A stretch of DNA of 64,000 bases. Source: Cervus elaphus. Lineage: Eukaryota > Chordata > Mammalia > Artiodactyla > Cervidae. Within the stretch, counting starts at the first letter, position 1, and each line of letters starts with the position of its first letter. A model generated the notes under the pieces. It worked only from the letters and a program-made list of their open reading frames with translations. It made no database searches and was not told the origin of the DNA. The stretch is taken from the NCBI RefSeq assembly GCF_910594005.1, contig NC_057815.1, forward strand, positions 64,246,052-64,310,051, in the 5' to 3' direction. Positions 47,825 to 57,838 of this stretch are shown here, one piece after another. The position numbers and the translations under genes were made by a program.

Positions 47825-48050
47825 TAATTTTTCTCCCAGATTTACTGAGAAATAATTGACACACAGCACAGTGTAAGTTTAACATCTACATTGAAAATAT
47901 AGCTTACATACATTATTAAATGCTTAGCATAATAAATTTAGTGTACAACATCATGTCATAAAGATGAAACAATAAATAAATAGAAAAAAATGTTTCCCTT
48001 GTAATGAGAACTCAGAATTTACTCTTAATAATTTTCATAGATAAGTTACA
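47825..48050 (-). repeat. L1 3' region, antisense, part 1
   Basis: Antisense L1 3' UTR: cagatttactgagaaataat, tgacacacagcacagtgtaa. Interrupted by a Bov-tA. Confidence 0.7.
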
Positions 48051-48256
48051 GAAAGTGAAGTTGCTCAGTCGTGTCCAACTCTTTGCGACCCCACGGGCTG
48101 TAGCCTACTAGGCTCCTCCATCCATGGGATTTTCCAGGCAAGAGCACTGGCGTGGACTGCCATTTCCTTCTCCAGGGGATCTTTTCAACCCAGGGATCAA
48201 ACCCAGGTCTCCTGTACTGCAGACAGACGCTTTACCATCTGAGGCACCAGGGAAGC
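48051..48256 (-). repeat. Bov-tA SINE, antisense, nested in L1
   Basis: Complete reversed copy from gaaagtgaagttgctcagtc to tctgaggcaccagggaagc. Flanked by aagttacag and aacttacag, a target-site duplication with one change. Confidence 0.93.
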
Positions 48257-49210
48257 AACTTACAGCAAGGTTAATTATATTTATCATGTTGTATTTGTTA
48301 ATCTTCTAAGTGGAAGTTTATATTTTGACTATTTTCAACCAATTCCCCCTTTCCCCATCCCCATGTATGGTAGCCACAAATATGATTTTTTTTTCTAAGT
48401 GTTTGTTTTTGAAGTAGAATTTATGTTTAACATTGTTAGTTCCTGTTACACAGCATAGTGATTTGATATTTCCATAAATTTCAATGTAATCACTGTAAGT
48501 CTAGTTACCATCTGTCACTATACAAAGATACTACATAATTATTGACTATATTCCCTATGCTGTACATTTCACACCTGTGACTCATGCATTTTACATATGA
48601 ATTCGCCCTCACCAGTTTCTTAATCTTCCTCTTCTGTTTCTCTCTTTCCCTGACTGTCAAACTGCCTCCCTCTAACAATCACTTCTTGTTCTCTGTATCT
48701 GAATCTGTTTCACTGTAGCTGTTCATTTGTATTGTTTTTTAGATCCACATGTAAATGAAGCCATAATGTATTTGTCTTTCTCTATCTGACTTGTTTTACT
48801 TAGCATAAGATCCTCTGGGTCCATCCAGGTGTTAAAAATGGAAAGGTTTTATTGTTTATGGCTGAATAACATTTAGTTATATATATTACATCTCTATCCA
48901 CTCAAATATTGATGGGCACTTAGGTTGCTTTCATATCTTGGCTATTATTCACAATGCTGTAGTAAACATAGGAGTGCATGAATCTACTCAAATTAGTCTT
49001 TCGTTTTCTGTGGATAAACACTGAGGGATAGAATTCCTGGATCATATGGTAATTCTATTTTTAATTAGAAAAATTAACCTCTTGTTTTTCCGTAGTGGCT
49101 GCACCAATTTACATCCACCAACAGTGCATGAGGGTTCCCTTTTCTCCACATTCTCTCCAACACTTGCTATTTTTTGTCTTTTTGATAAAAGCCATTTTGA
49201 CAATTGTGAG
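48257..49210 (-). repeat. L1 3' UTR and ORF2 end, antisense, part 2
   Basis: Continues the L1: ttattgactatattccctat, tagcataagatcctctgggt, tatggctgaataacatttag, atatggtaattctattttta, aatttacatccaccaacagt. With part 1 it makes about 1.2 kb of one old element. Confidence 0.85.
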
Positions 49211-49427
49211 TGAAAGTAAAGTGAAAGTCATTTAGGCATGTCTGACTCTCGCAACCCCATGGACTGTAACCCATCAGGTGCCTCTGTCCATGGATTCTCC
49301 AGGCAAGAGTACTAGAGTGGATTGTCATTTGCTTCTCCAGAGGATTTTCCTGACCCAGGGATCAAACCTGTGATTACTACATTAGCAGGCAGATTCTCTA
49401 CCTGCCAATGTAAAGAAGGAAAGCCCA
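49211..49427 (-). repeat. Bov-tA SINE, antisense
   Basis: Runs from tgaaagtaaagtgaaagtca to gtaaagaaggaaagccc and marks the end of the L1 match. Confidence 0.9.
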
Positions 49428-49684
49428 CAATATGTACAGGAGCATGTTGAAGGGTAAACGGAGGCTGCTCTAAGCACTGTTTCAAATTCTGAGGTGCTGG
49501 ACTGCAGAACTCCATCAAATATCCAATGATTTTACTTCTGCCTCTTTCACCCTAACCTGACCCTCTTTGTGCCAAATTTTAGGCCAAGGAGAAATTTGCT
49601 TAAATGTAAAAGAATGAATAAGGATGTTTCTGCCACTGAGGCAGGTCTGCACTTTAACTTTTTGGCAGCACCTAGGATGAATAG

Positions 49685-49944
49685 GGAGAAGGCAATGGCA
49701 ACCCACTCCAGTACTCTTGCCTGGAAAATCCCATGGACAGAGGTTGCAGTCCATGGGGTCGCTAAGAGTCGGACACGACTGTGCGACTTCACTTTCACTT
49801 TTCATTTTCATGCATTAGAGAAGGAAATGGCAACCCACTCCAGTACCCTTGCCTGGAGAATCCCAGGGATGGGGGTGCCTGGTGGGCTGCTGTCTAGGGG
49901 TTGCACAGAGTTGAAGACAACTGAAGTGACTTAGCAGCAGCAGC
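49685..49944 (+). repeat. Bov-A2 SINE dimer with 11-bp target-site duplication
   Basis: Two monomers and a (cag)n tail. A short deletion in the first monomer removes aggagcctggtgggctgc-type sequence. Perfect flanking repeats aggatgaatag lie at 49674-49684 and 49945-49955. Confidence 0.95.
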
Positions 49945-49955
49945 AGGATGAATAG

Positions 49956-51849
49956 AGAACCCCAGATGAAGAACAAATAGTGTATTGCACTCCCCATGAC
50001 AAGATATGTCATCATATCCATAGATATACTGATGGCAGTGTCTATAGAAAGCAGAAACAATAACCAGAAAATCTTAGATATATAGAAGATCACACAGTGA
50101 AGAATTTCTAAACACATTATTTCAGAGCAGCCCTAAATTGATAAGAAAAAGACACATGCATGCACACACACACACACACACATTTTAACATTAGAATTAA
50201 GTAATAGAATATAAATCCAGATACTTTTTGAGGTATCCCTATATCTGAGCTATACATGTACCATATCTAAGTGTACCTTCACTTATGTCCCAGAAATATA
50301 AATGTGTAGGTGGGGGTAACATGGGAAAGCAGAGCTGCTGATAACTGTCTTTACATGTCAGGGCAAGGTCGGACCAGAGTCAGATTCCTTAACCAGTTAT
50401 AGTCCTTAGGCCTGTAAATATAGAGAACTCTGACCTTCACTCAGAAGGAAAATAGCTAACCAAATAAATTAACCCTTTAACAGGAAATACATACAAATGT
50501 CTGAGGATCCTCTGAGTATTGAAGAAAATTTCAGAGTCAGTGAGGCAGCACCTAATAATGTGTGGAGAGAGGTAGGGAGAGAAGGAGTCAGTGTAAATGC
50601 CTCCAGAACCCATGGGGGACTACTAAACGTTGGTATCCTTCTTGGGTTTGGAGAGCAAAACACAACATTTTTACCTTACTGAGCAAGAAATGTCCTAGCA
50701 GACTCCAGAACACTGGGCCATCAAGAGTTTTACAGATATGGAAGGACTCTGCATGTGTGAAGGCTTGCCAGCTATGCTCTAGAGTACATGTGTTGCTAGC
50801 TGTTTCTTGTCCATCCCACATGCTTAGTATGATTTCATTACATCAATGTAATGGACCAGTGTGAGGCTTTGTGGGATGTCCTACTATTCCAGGTCTCTTT
50901 GAACTATATTAGGACAGAGCGCCAGAAAGATGATGTAGCCTTGGGTCAAGACTATGACTATGAGTAGGATAGTAGAATAGGAATTTTCTACAGTATTCTT
51001 TCCAAAGAACACTGGTTTTGATAACCACCCACAGATAAAGAGTACCTTTGTGGGAGTCTGGGAGTTCTGGGAAGAAGTCTCAGCAAAAACATCCAGGAAT
51101 AGACCCACTGAAGAAGAAAAAAACATATTCAATTTACCTGCATCATGCTACCTGAAGGCAGCGTAACTCCACTGAGATATGAGTGCCAAGAGAGGTCACC
51201 TCTTCCATGGGGAAAATGAGAGGGTAGTGAGGGGGCACCTCCCCCATCAGTAAAGGATGCTTCAAAAGAGTCCTATGTCTTTTTCAACTGCTCCACAACC
51301 CCCAGAATACTAAGGTGATCTGCATGACTCAGGGATATGGAGAGCTGGGATCACAGCAGTCAGGGATTGAAACTCACAGAGGGGATTCAGATGCTATTAA
51401 CCACCTTGCAGACTCTATTAAGAAGCCTGCCCAAAAGCCACTGGGGGCACCTCACTTCAACCCCCATCTGACCTATGGGCCCTCCCCAATGCTCACATGC
51501 CTTACCATATGTTCTCCATAGACAATTCACTCTGTGTGTTCCACAGTGTGTTCACAGGTGGAGAGTGCAAGCTTTTACAGATGGCCAGTGAGCACACACA
51601 GAGAACCAGCTGGACTAGGCAGAATCAAAAGAAAGCACATGACGTTGAACTAATAGCACACTATAGGGAAAGCAAATGGGAGTCTAGCAGCAGTCAGTCT
51701 GGCTCTGCAGGGTGGAGAGAAGACATACATTCTAAAGAATTGTCCCACCGCCAAGAGGAAACAAGATGTGTGAGCCGTCACATCTACACAAAAGATCTGT
51801 GAAATCCTTAGAATCCCTGGCAGGACTGACAGGTAATTTTCTTAAGGCT
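49956..51849. other. GC-richer intergenic block, possible old retroviral-like remnant
   Basis: About 1.9 kb with a base composition unlike its AT-rich surroundings. It includes a (CA)n run at 50162-50181 and many short frames on both strands, such as the hydrophobic 82-codon frame at 50884-51132 on -. The texture suggests an old inserted element, perhaps ERVL/MaLR internal sequence, but I found no diagnostic motif. Confidence 0.25.
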
Positions 51850-51985
51850 TATTTTATGACCTAACATATGAACTATCCTGGTAGAATTTACTCCTGTGCT
51901 TGAGAAGAATATGTATTCTACCTCTGTTGTCTAGAATCTTCTGCATATGTCAGTTAGGTCCGTTTAATCTAAAGAACAGTTCACA
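51850..51985 (-). repeat. L1 ORF2 fragment, antisense
   Basis: gacctaacatatgaactatc, tgcttgagaagaatatgtat, tatgtcagttaggtccgttt: a short antisense piece of the 5' part of L1 ORF2. Confidence 0.55.
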
Positions 51986-53629
51986 TTCCATGTTTCCTGG
52001 AAATGATCAATTAGCAGCATTGCAGAAGACTGTATGTAGAAATGTTTGGTGAAGTGTGGAAGCACTTGTCTGTCTATAGCTACTGGATACTGATGTTATT
52101 ATCAATAGTCCTGATTAGAGCAACTAAGAAAACTCGTGTAATGGCCCCATCAAACTTAAATTTTGTTACATGCACATTACCACACTGGGCTGTATATGAA
52201 GATATTGTATCTCAGCTCTGTGAAGTACCATTTTCTATGCTCTGAAGCTGCTAAGAAGACAGAAAATAAATAATCATGATCATTGTTTGACAGCTGGGTT
52301 CCCTGCTATACTGGAAGGACAAGGACATTGTTGCCTTGCTGTTCCTGCCAATGCTTGGACAGCAATGCTGGCTAGTATTGGATCCACTTTCCAATTTCAA
52401 TTATTTCCACACACCTGACACCAATATCAGTGGGCTCCTTTCCAGGGACCTGAGTCCCAGTTCTCTGAGAGGTCCTCTTCTGGGCTCCTGATGCATAAGT
52501 TCCACCTACAAAGTGCCCACCCACAGAGGTTTGGGTTTTGGCTCCCTGTGGTCTGTCCTGTGAACTTCTGAGGTACTAACCCAGCAAGGGCAGCACCCTC
52601 TCATTACAGGTCTGAGAGTCAGCTCTGAGGAGACCCTCCACCAGGCTTCTAGATTTTCATAACTGCAAACTCTTCTTTTTGCTTACATACACTTAAAGGC
52701 AGAAGTGACATCCTGCAGTTATTATCTCTGTATTACCTTTGTGTCATTGCAGTTCTCTAATCCTGTGTATCCAGTTCCTTGAATTAAATAACCCCAGTGT
52801 TAACTGCTGGTATGATTTCCATTTTCCTATCTAGAGCAAAACTAGCATACCCACTTCAAGTCTTCTTGACAAGAGAATTCAAATATAGCAACATAAATCA
52901 AGCCAAATTAAACTGTCTGCATTTGGTTCCTGATAAACTTGGGACTATAAAGAAAATTGCTTTATTTCTAGATGATGTTTGCTAACCAACACAAATTTAT
53001 TAAGCATCAAGTATGACGTCAGTACTTCTGAATAAACTGTACAGTTTGGAGGTGATCTGAGGAGAGTTCTTTTCATAGAATGATTGTGTCATAAATCTTT
53101 CCTGAAGAGCTAAGTAAAGGTAATAATATTTGACAAAAAAATTTAAATGACTGACAAAGCAGTAAAAAATGTATGGATGATGATAATAGCTATCATATTA
53201 AAGGTCAGGGAAGCCATAGACATACAGAAAAGTAAACATATTTAGAACAATTCTATAGTCATGGGCAATGCCAGTTTGTATGTGCCAGATTTAGGTGATA
53301 AAATTTGGTAACTTATAATTGTTAATATACTTTTTATTCCAATCTTTGTCTAAAAAATCAAAAACAAAAACTAATTCCATATGTGAAATCAAAACTGGAT
53401 CATGGGATCTTGGTAATTATAAATCTTTCATCTTGAGTGAAGAAAAATTAATAAAATTGGGATTATCTGAGGAAAATAGTAACAGGGATTTTCCAGCTTA
53501 AATTTATCTTTTTTATCTGAGGGTCTTCTTACTTCAAGATAAAATGATATTTTTTATTCTTTCATCCCAAGCATGAGCCTCAAGATTTTTGCTTCTATAA
53601 ATGGCATTTTACTCATCTTTATGATGCCC
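51986..53629. other. Intergenic, partly GC-richer, nothing assigned
   Basis: 52260-52790 is GC-richer and ends in ttgaattaaataaccccag, which could be an LTR-type 3' part, but no paired LTR or family is recognised. The rest is anonymous. Confidence 0.3.
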
Positions 53630-53839
53630 TTGGGCTTTCCTGGTAGCTCAGCTGATAAAGAATCTGCCTGCAATGCAGGAGACCCCAGTTCAATTCCTGG
53701 GTCAGGAAGATCCCCTTGAGAAGGGAATGGCTACCCACTCCAGTATTCTGGCTTGGAGAATTCCATGGACAGAGGAGCCTTGCAGGCTACAGTTCATGGG
53801 ATCACAAACAGTCGGACACGACTGAGTGACTTTCACTTC
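53630..53839 (+). repeat. Bov-tA SINE in the 3' flank of the - strand receptor gene
   Basis: Complete sense copy (ggctttcctggtagctcagc, ggtcaggaagatccccttga, ttcatgggatcacaaacagt). Perfect repeats ttatgatgccc flank it at 53619-53629 and 53840-53850. It ends 28 nt beyond the receptor stop codon, so it lies antisense in the probable 3' UTR. Confidence 0.95.
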
Positions 53840-53878
53840 TTATGATGCCCAGGACTAGAAAAAAGTTGAGAAGCACAC

Positions 53879-54829
53879 CTACTTCTTTGTTGCAGTGGTA
53901 TGGAGAACTTTTAGCACAGTTCTGCGTATCTGTTTGGTCTTCACACTGTAGATGATGGGGTTCATTACAGGGGGGATCAACAGGTAGGCATTTGCAATCA
54001 GAGTATGTACATATGGTGGGGCCCCTTTCCCAAATCTGTGAACAAAAGACAGGCTGATCAACGGAACATAGAATACAGCAACAGCACCAATATGAGAGAG
54101 GCATGTGCTGAAGGCTTTCTTCCTCTCTTCTGAGGATGTGATGCTGAAGACAGTCTTGATAATCAAAAGATAAGACAGGATAATGAAGACTGAGTCCACC
54201 CCAGCAGTGGTGATCAGGGCTGTCAGACCAACCGCACTATTGACCCTGGTGTCTGTGCATGAGAGCTTCATCACATCAGGGTGGAAGCAATAGAAGTGGT
54301 GGAGCACGTGGCTGTGGCAATAGGACAAGCGCTTAAGAAGCACCACCATAGGAGTCAGTATTAGGGTACCCCTGGTGACGATTGCTACTCCAATCTGTGC
54401 TATTTTAAGATCAGTTAAGATACTGGCATATCTAAGAGGATTAGAGATAGCCACAAATCGATCAAAGGCCATGGCCAACAACACTGAAGATTCCATGACA
54501 GTGAAAAGTTGAATGAAAAACATTTGTGACAAGCAGGCATTAAAGCTGATCTCCCTGGCATTGAACCGGAAGATATCCAGCATGGTGACCAGAGTGGATA
54601 CAGACAGGTCAAGGTCAGTGGTGGAAAGCATGGACAGGAAATAATACATGGGCTCGTGGAGGCTGGGCTGAGTGACGATGGCAAAGAGAACCAGGCTGTT
54701 TCCTGAGAGAGCAGTTGCGTACAGAAAGCAGAAGGGAATGGAGATCCAGGTGTGGAAGTCTTCCAGCCCGGGAACACCAGTCAAAAAGAAAACGACAGAA
54801 GAGGATGTGGTATTTTTGAAAGTTGACAT
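53879..54829 (-). CDS. OR51F2: Olfactory receptor 51F2-like, intact
   Basis: Class I odorant receptor GPCR of 316 aa, the only receptor here on the - strand. I start at the ATG at 54829 (A at -3, aacATGt). An ATG 21 codons further upstream lies beyond a splice acceptor, atcattgcag, at 54866-54867, so it is intronic. Features: N6-T-T glycosylation site; PGLE at 20-23; LHEPMYYF at 57-64; C99 and C181 disulfide pair; AMAFDRFVAIS at 119-129; LKRLSYC at 165-171; HPDVMKLSC at 183-191; KKAFSTC at 237-243; MNPIIYSVKTKQIRR at 289-303. The C-terminus VLHTTATKK is its own. Changes from the subfamily pattern are FRFNARE for FWFNARE and DLDLS for DLGLS. OR51F2 is chosen from remembered signatures (MSTF start, KLSCTDTR, SAVGLTA) and because human OR51F1 and OR51F2 are, as I recall, also in opposite orientation. 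An AATAAA on - lies at 53553-53558. Confidence 0.93.
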   Translation of the reverse strand: MSTFKNTTSSSVVFFLTGVPGLEDFHTWISIPFCFLYATALSGNSLVLFAIVTQPSLHEPMYYFLSMLSTTDLDLSVSTLVTMLDIFRFNAREISFNACLSQMFFIQLFTVMESSVLLAMAFDRFVAISNPLRYASILTDLKIAQIGVAIVTRGTLILTPMVVLLKRLSYCHSHVLHHFYCFHPDVMKLSCTDTRVNSAVGLTALITTAGVDSVFIILSYLLIIKTVFSITSSEERKKAFSTCLSHIGAVAVFYVPLISLSFVHRFGKGAPPYVHTLIANAYLLIPPVMNPIIYSVKTKQIRRTVLKVLHTTATKK

Positions 54830-54865
54830 GTTGAACTCAAGCTGACGTATCTTAATCTGAGTGTT

Positions 54866-54867
54866 CT
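54866..54867 (-). other. Predicted 3' splice site of OR51F2-like coding exon
   Basis: On the - strand, tttatcattgcag precedes aacactcag. The AG lies 36 nt before the ATG and repeats the atcattgcag of the 5.1 kb gene. Confidence 0.55.
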
Positions 54868-54946
54868 GCAATGATAAATTGTATTCATTCACTTACTATG
54901 CATTCACATAAAATTATTTCACCAAGTAAACATTTATAAAAGACAG

Positions 54947-56870
54947 TTGTTGTTCAGCTGCTCAGTCATGTCCGACACCGCAATGTCATGGACTGCAGCA
55001 TGCCAGGCTTCCCTCTCCTTTACTATCTCCCAGAGTTTGCTCAAACTCAAGTCCATTGAGTCAATGATGCCATCCAGCCATCTCATTTTCTGTCACCACC
55101 TTCTCATCCTGCCTTCAATCTTTCCCAGCATCAGGGTTATTTCCAATGAGTTGGTTATTTGCATCAGGTGGCCAAAGTATTGGAGCTTCAGCATCAGACC
55201 TTCCAAAGAATATTCAGGGTTGATTTCCTTTAGGATTGACTGGTTTAACCTCCTTGTTGCTTTTTAATACGCTATCTAGGTTTGTCATAGCTTTTCTTCC
55301 AAGGAGCAAGCGTCTTTTAATTTTGTGGCTGCAGTCACTGTCCACAGTGATTTTGGAGCCAGAAAAAATAAACTTGCCCATGTTTCTATTTTTCCCTATC
55401 TATTTGCCATGAAGTGATGGAACCAGATGCCTTGAACTTAGTTTTTTGAATGCTGTATTTTAAGCCAGTTTTTTCACTCTCCTCTTTCACCTTCATCAGG
55501 AAGCTCTTTAGTTCCTCTTTACTTTCTGCCATTAGAGTGGTATCATCTGCATATCTGAGACTGTTGATATTTCTCCTGGCAATCTTGATTCCAGCCTGTG
55601 ACTTATCCAGTGCAGTATTTCGATGATGTACTCTGCATATAAGTTAAATAAGAAGAGTGACTATATACAGCCTTGGTGTACTCCTTTCCCAATTTTGAAC
55701 CAGTCTGTTGTTCCATGTCTGGTTCTAAGTGTTGTTTCTTGTCCTGCATACAGATTTCTCAAGAGGCAGGTCAGGCGGTCTGGTGTTTCCATCTCTTTAA
55801 GAATTTTCCACAATTTATTGTTATCCACAGACTCAAAAGCTTTAGCATTGTCAATGAAGCAGAAGTAGTTGTTTTTTCTGAAATTCCTTTTTTTTTTTTT
55901 CTATGATCCAAAGGGCATTGGCAATTTGATCTCTGGTTCCTCTGCCTTTTCTAAATCCAGCTTGTACATCTGAAATTTCTCAGTCCGTGTACTTTGAAGC
56001 ATAACTTGAAGCATTTTGAGCATTACCTTGCTAGCATGTGAGATGAGTGAAGTTGTACGGTAGTTTGAACAGTCTTTGACACTGCCTTTCTTTGGAACTG
56101 GAATGAAAACTGGCCCTTTCCAGGCTTGTGGCCATTGCTGAGTTTTCCAAATTTGCTGGCATATTGAGTGTAGCTCTTTCACAGCATCATCTTTTATGAT
56201 TTGAAATAGCTCAGTTGGAGTTGCATCACCTCCAGTAGCTTTGTTCATAGTAATGCTTCCTAAGGCCCACTTGACTTCACACTACAGGATGTCTGACTCT
56301 AGATAAGGGACCACACTATAGTTATTATCTGGGTCATTAGGACTTTCTTTTTTTTTTTTTTTTTTTTTTTTAGGACTTTCTTGTTTAGTTCTTCTGTTTA
56401 TTTTTGCCAGTTCTGCTTAATCTCCCCTGCTTCTGTTAGGTCCTTGCCATTTTAGTCATTAATTATGCTCATCTTTGATGAGATGTTCCCTTAGTGTCTC
56501 CAATTTTCTTGAAGAGATCTCTAGTAATTCCCATTCTATTATTTTCCTCTATTTCTTTTCAGTATTCCCTTAAGAAGACTTTCTTATCTCTCCTTTGCTG
56601 TTCTCTGGAACTCTGCTTTCACTTGGGTTTATCTTCCCCTTTCTCCTGTGCTATTCTCTTCTGTATTATTTCTAAGCCCTCCTCAGACAACTATTTTGCT
56701 TTTTTGCATTTCTTTTTCTTGAGGATGGTTTTGATCACTGCCTCTTATACAATGTTAGGAACATTTGTTCATAGTTCTTCAGGCACTCTGTCTATCAAAA
56801 CCAATCCCTTGAATCTATTTGTCACTTCAACTTTATAATCATAGGGATTTGATTTTGGTCATACCTTCAT
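54947..56870 (-). mobile_element. BovB LINE, antisense, longest copy, with internal deletion and poly(T) insertion
   Basis: About 1.9 kb of BovB read on -, from the endonuclease-RT linker to the 3' end. Recognisable in order on -: GGDATPTELFQIIKDDAVKELHSICQQIW near 56225-56140, the RT N-terminal PVPKKGSVKDCSNYRT, then QMYKLDLEKAEEPEIKL. Sequence equivalent to the YADD region is at about 55520-55700 and the 3' tail at 54947-55250. Near 55256 about 180 bp of the consensus is missing, where tgtt runs directly into gctttttaatacgc. The frame is broken throughout and the endonuclease is lost, so it is dead. It starts only about 120 nt upstream of the OR51F2-like ATG, in its last intron. Confidence 0.92.
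56348..56370. repeat. Poly(T) insertion flanked by a duplication
   Basis: About 23 T inside the antisense BovB, bounded on both sides by ttaggactttctt (about 56337-56349 and 56370-56382). Other BovB copies, as I recall the consensus, have a single copy of this target with no T-run. Confidence 0.7.
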
Positions 56871-56873
56871 AAA

Positions 56874-57714
56874 GAAGAGTAGCTAAAGGCAAAGGAGAAA
56901 AGGAAAGATATACCTATTTGAATGCAGAGTCACCCTGCTTATTTAACTTATATGCAGAGTACATCATGTGAAATGCTGGGTTGGATGAAGCACAAGCTGG
57001 AATCAAGATTGCTGGGAGAAATATCAATAACCTCAGATACACAGATGACACCACCCTTATGGCAGAAAGCAAAGAAGAACTAAAGAGCCTCTTGGTGAAA
57101 GTGAAAGAGGAGAGTGGAAAAAATTGGCTTAAAATTCAATATCCAGAAAACTAAGATCATGCATCTTGCCCCATCACTTCATGGCAAATAGACAGAGAAA
57201 AATGGAAACAGTGAGAGACTTTATTTTGGGGGGCCCCAAAATCACTGCAGATGGTGACTGCAGCCATGAAATTAAAAGACGCTTGCTCCTTGGAAGAAAA
57301 GCTATGACCAACCTAGACCACATATTAAAAAGCAGAGACATTACTTTACCAACAAAGGTCCATCTAGTCAAAGTTATGGTTTTTCCAGTAGTCAGGTATG
57401 GATGTGAGAGTTGGACTATAAGAAAGCTGAGTACCAAAGAACTGATGCTTTTGAACTGTGTTGTTGGAGAAGATTCTTGAGAGTCCCTTGGACTGCAAGG
57501 AGATCAAACCAGTCAATCGTAAAGGAAATCAGTCCTGAATATTCATTGGAAGGACTAATGCTCTAGCTAAAACTCCAATACTCTGGATACCTGATGCCAG
57601 AACTGACTCATTAGAAAAGACCCTGATGCTGGGAAAGATTGAAGGCAGGAGGAGAAGGGGACAACAGAGGATGAGATGGTTGGATGGCATCACTGACTCG
57701 ATGGACATGAGTTG
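56874..57714 (+). mobile_element. BovB LINE fragment, sense, internally deleted
   Basis: Begins gctaaaggcaaaggagaaaa (linker before the RT), then after gaatgcag jumps over several hundred bases of consensus to the RT palm (gtcaccctgcttatttaact). The YADD box is changed to YTDD (tacacagatgac near 57040). The C-terminal part follows: CSHEIKRRLLLG, YGCESWTIRK, RRRRGQQRMRWLDGI. The homology stops at gatggacatgagtt, where a Bov-A begins. It forms an inverted repeat with the preceding BovB. Confidence 0.9.
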
Positions 57715-57838
57715 GAGAAGGAACTGGCAACCCACTCCAATATTCTTGCCTGGAAAATCCCATGGATGGAGGAGCCTGGTGGGCTACAAGTCCAAGGGGT
57801 CACAAAGAGTCGGACACGACTGAGTGACTTCAGTTCAC
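57715..57838 (+). repeat. Bov-A SINE fused to BovB
   Basis: ggagaaggaactggcaaccc to gagtcggacacgactgagtg. It replaces the expected BovB 3' end and shows no separate target-site duplication on its left. Confidence 0.88.

Noticed and set aside
50884..51132. 82-codon hydrophobic - strand frame, possible membrane protein
   Set aside because: No recognisable family, no supporting gene structure, and overlapping frames of similar size on the other strand nearby.
54830..54892. 21-codon N-terminal extension of the OR51F2-like receptor
   Set aside because: It crosses the acceptor atcattgcag at 54866-54867. The hydrophilic extension is unlike any receptor N-terminus in the window.
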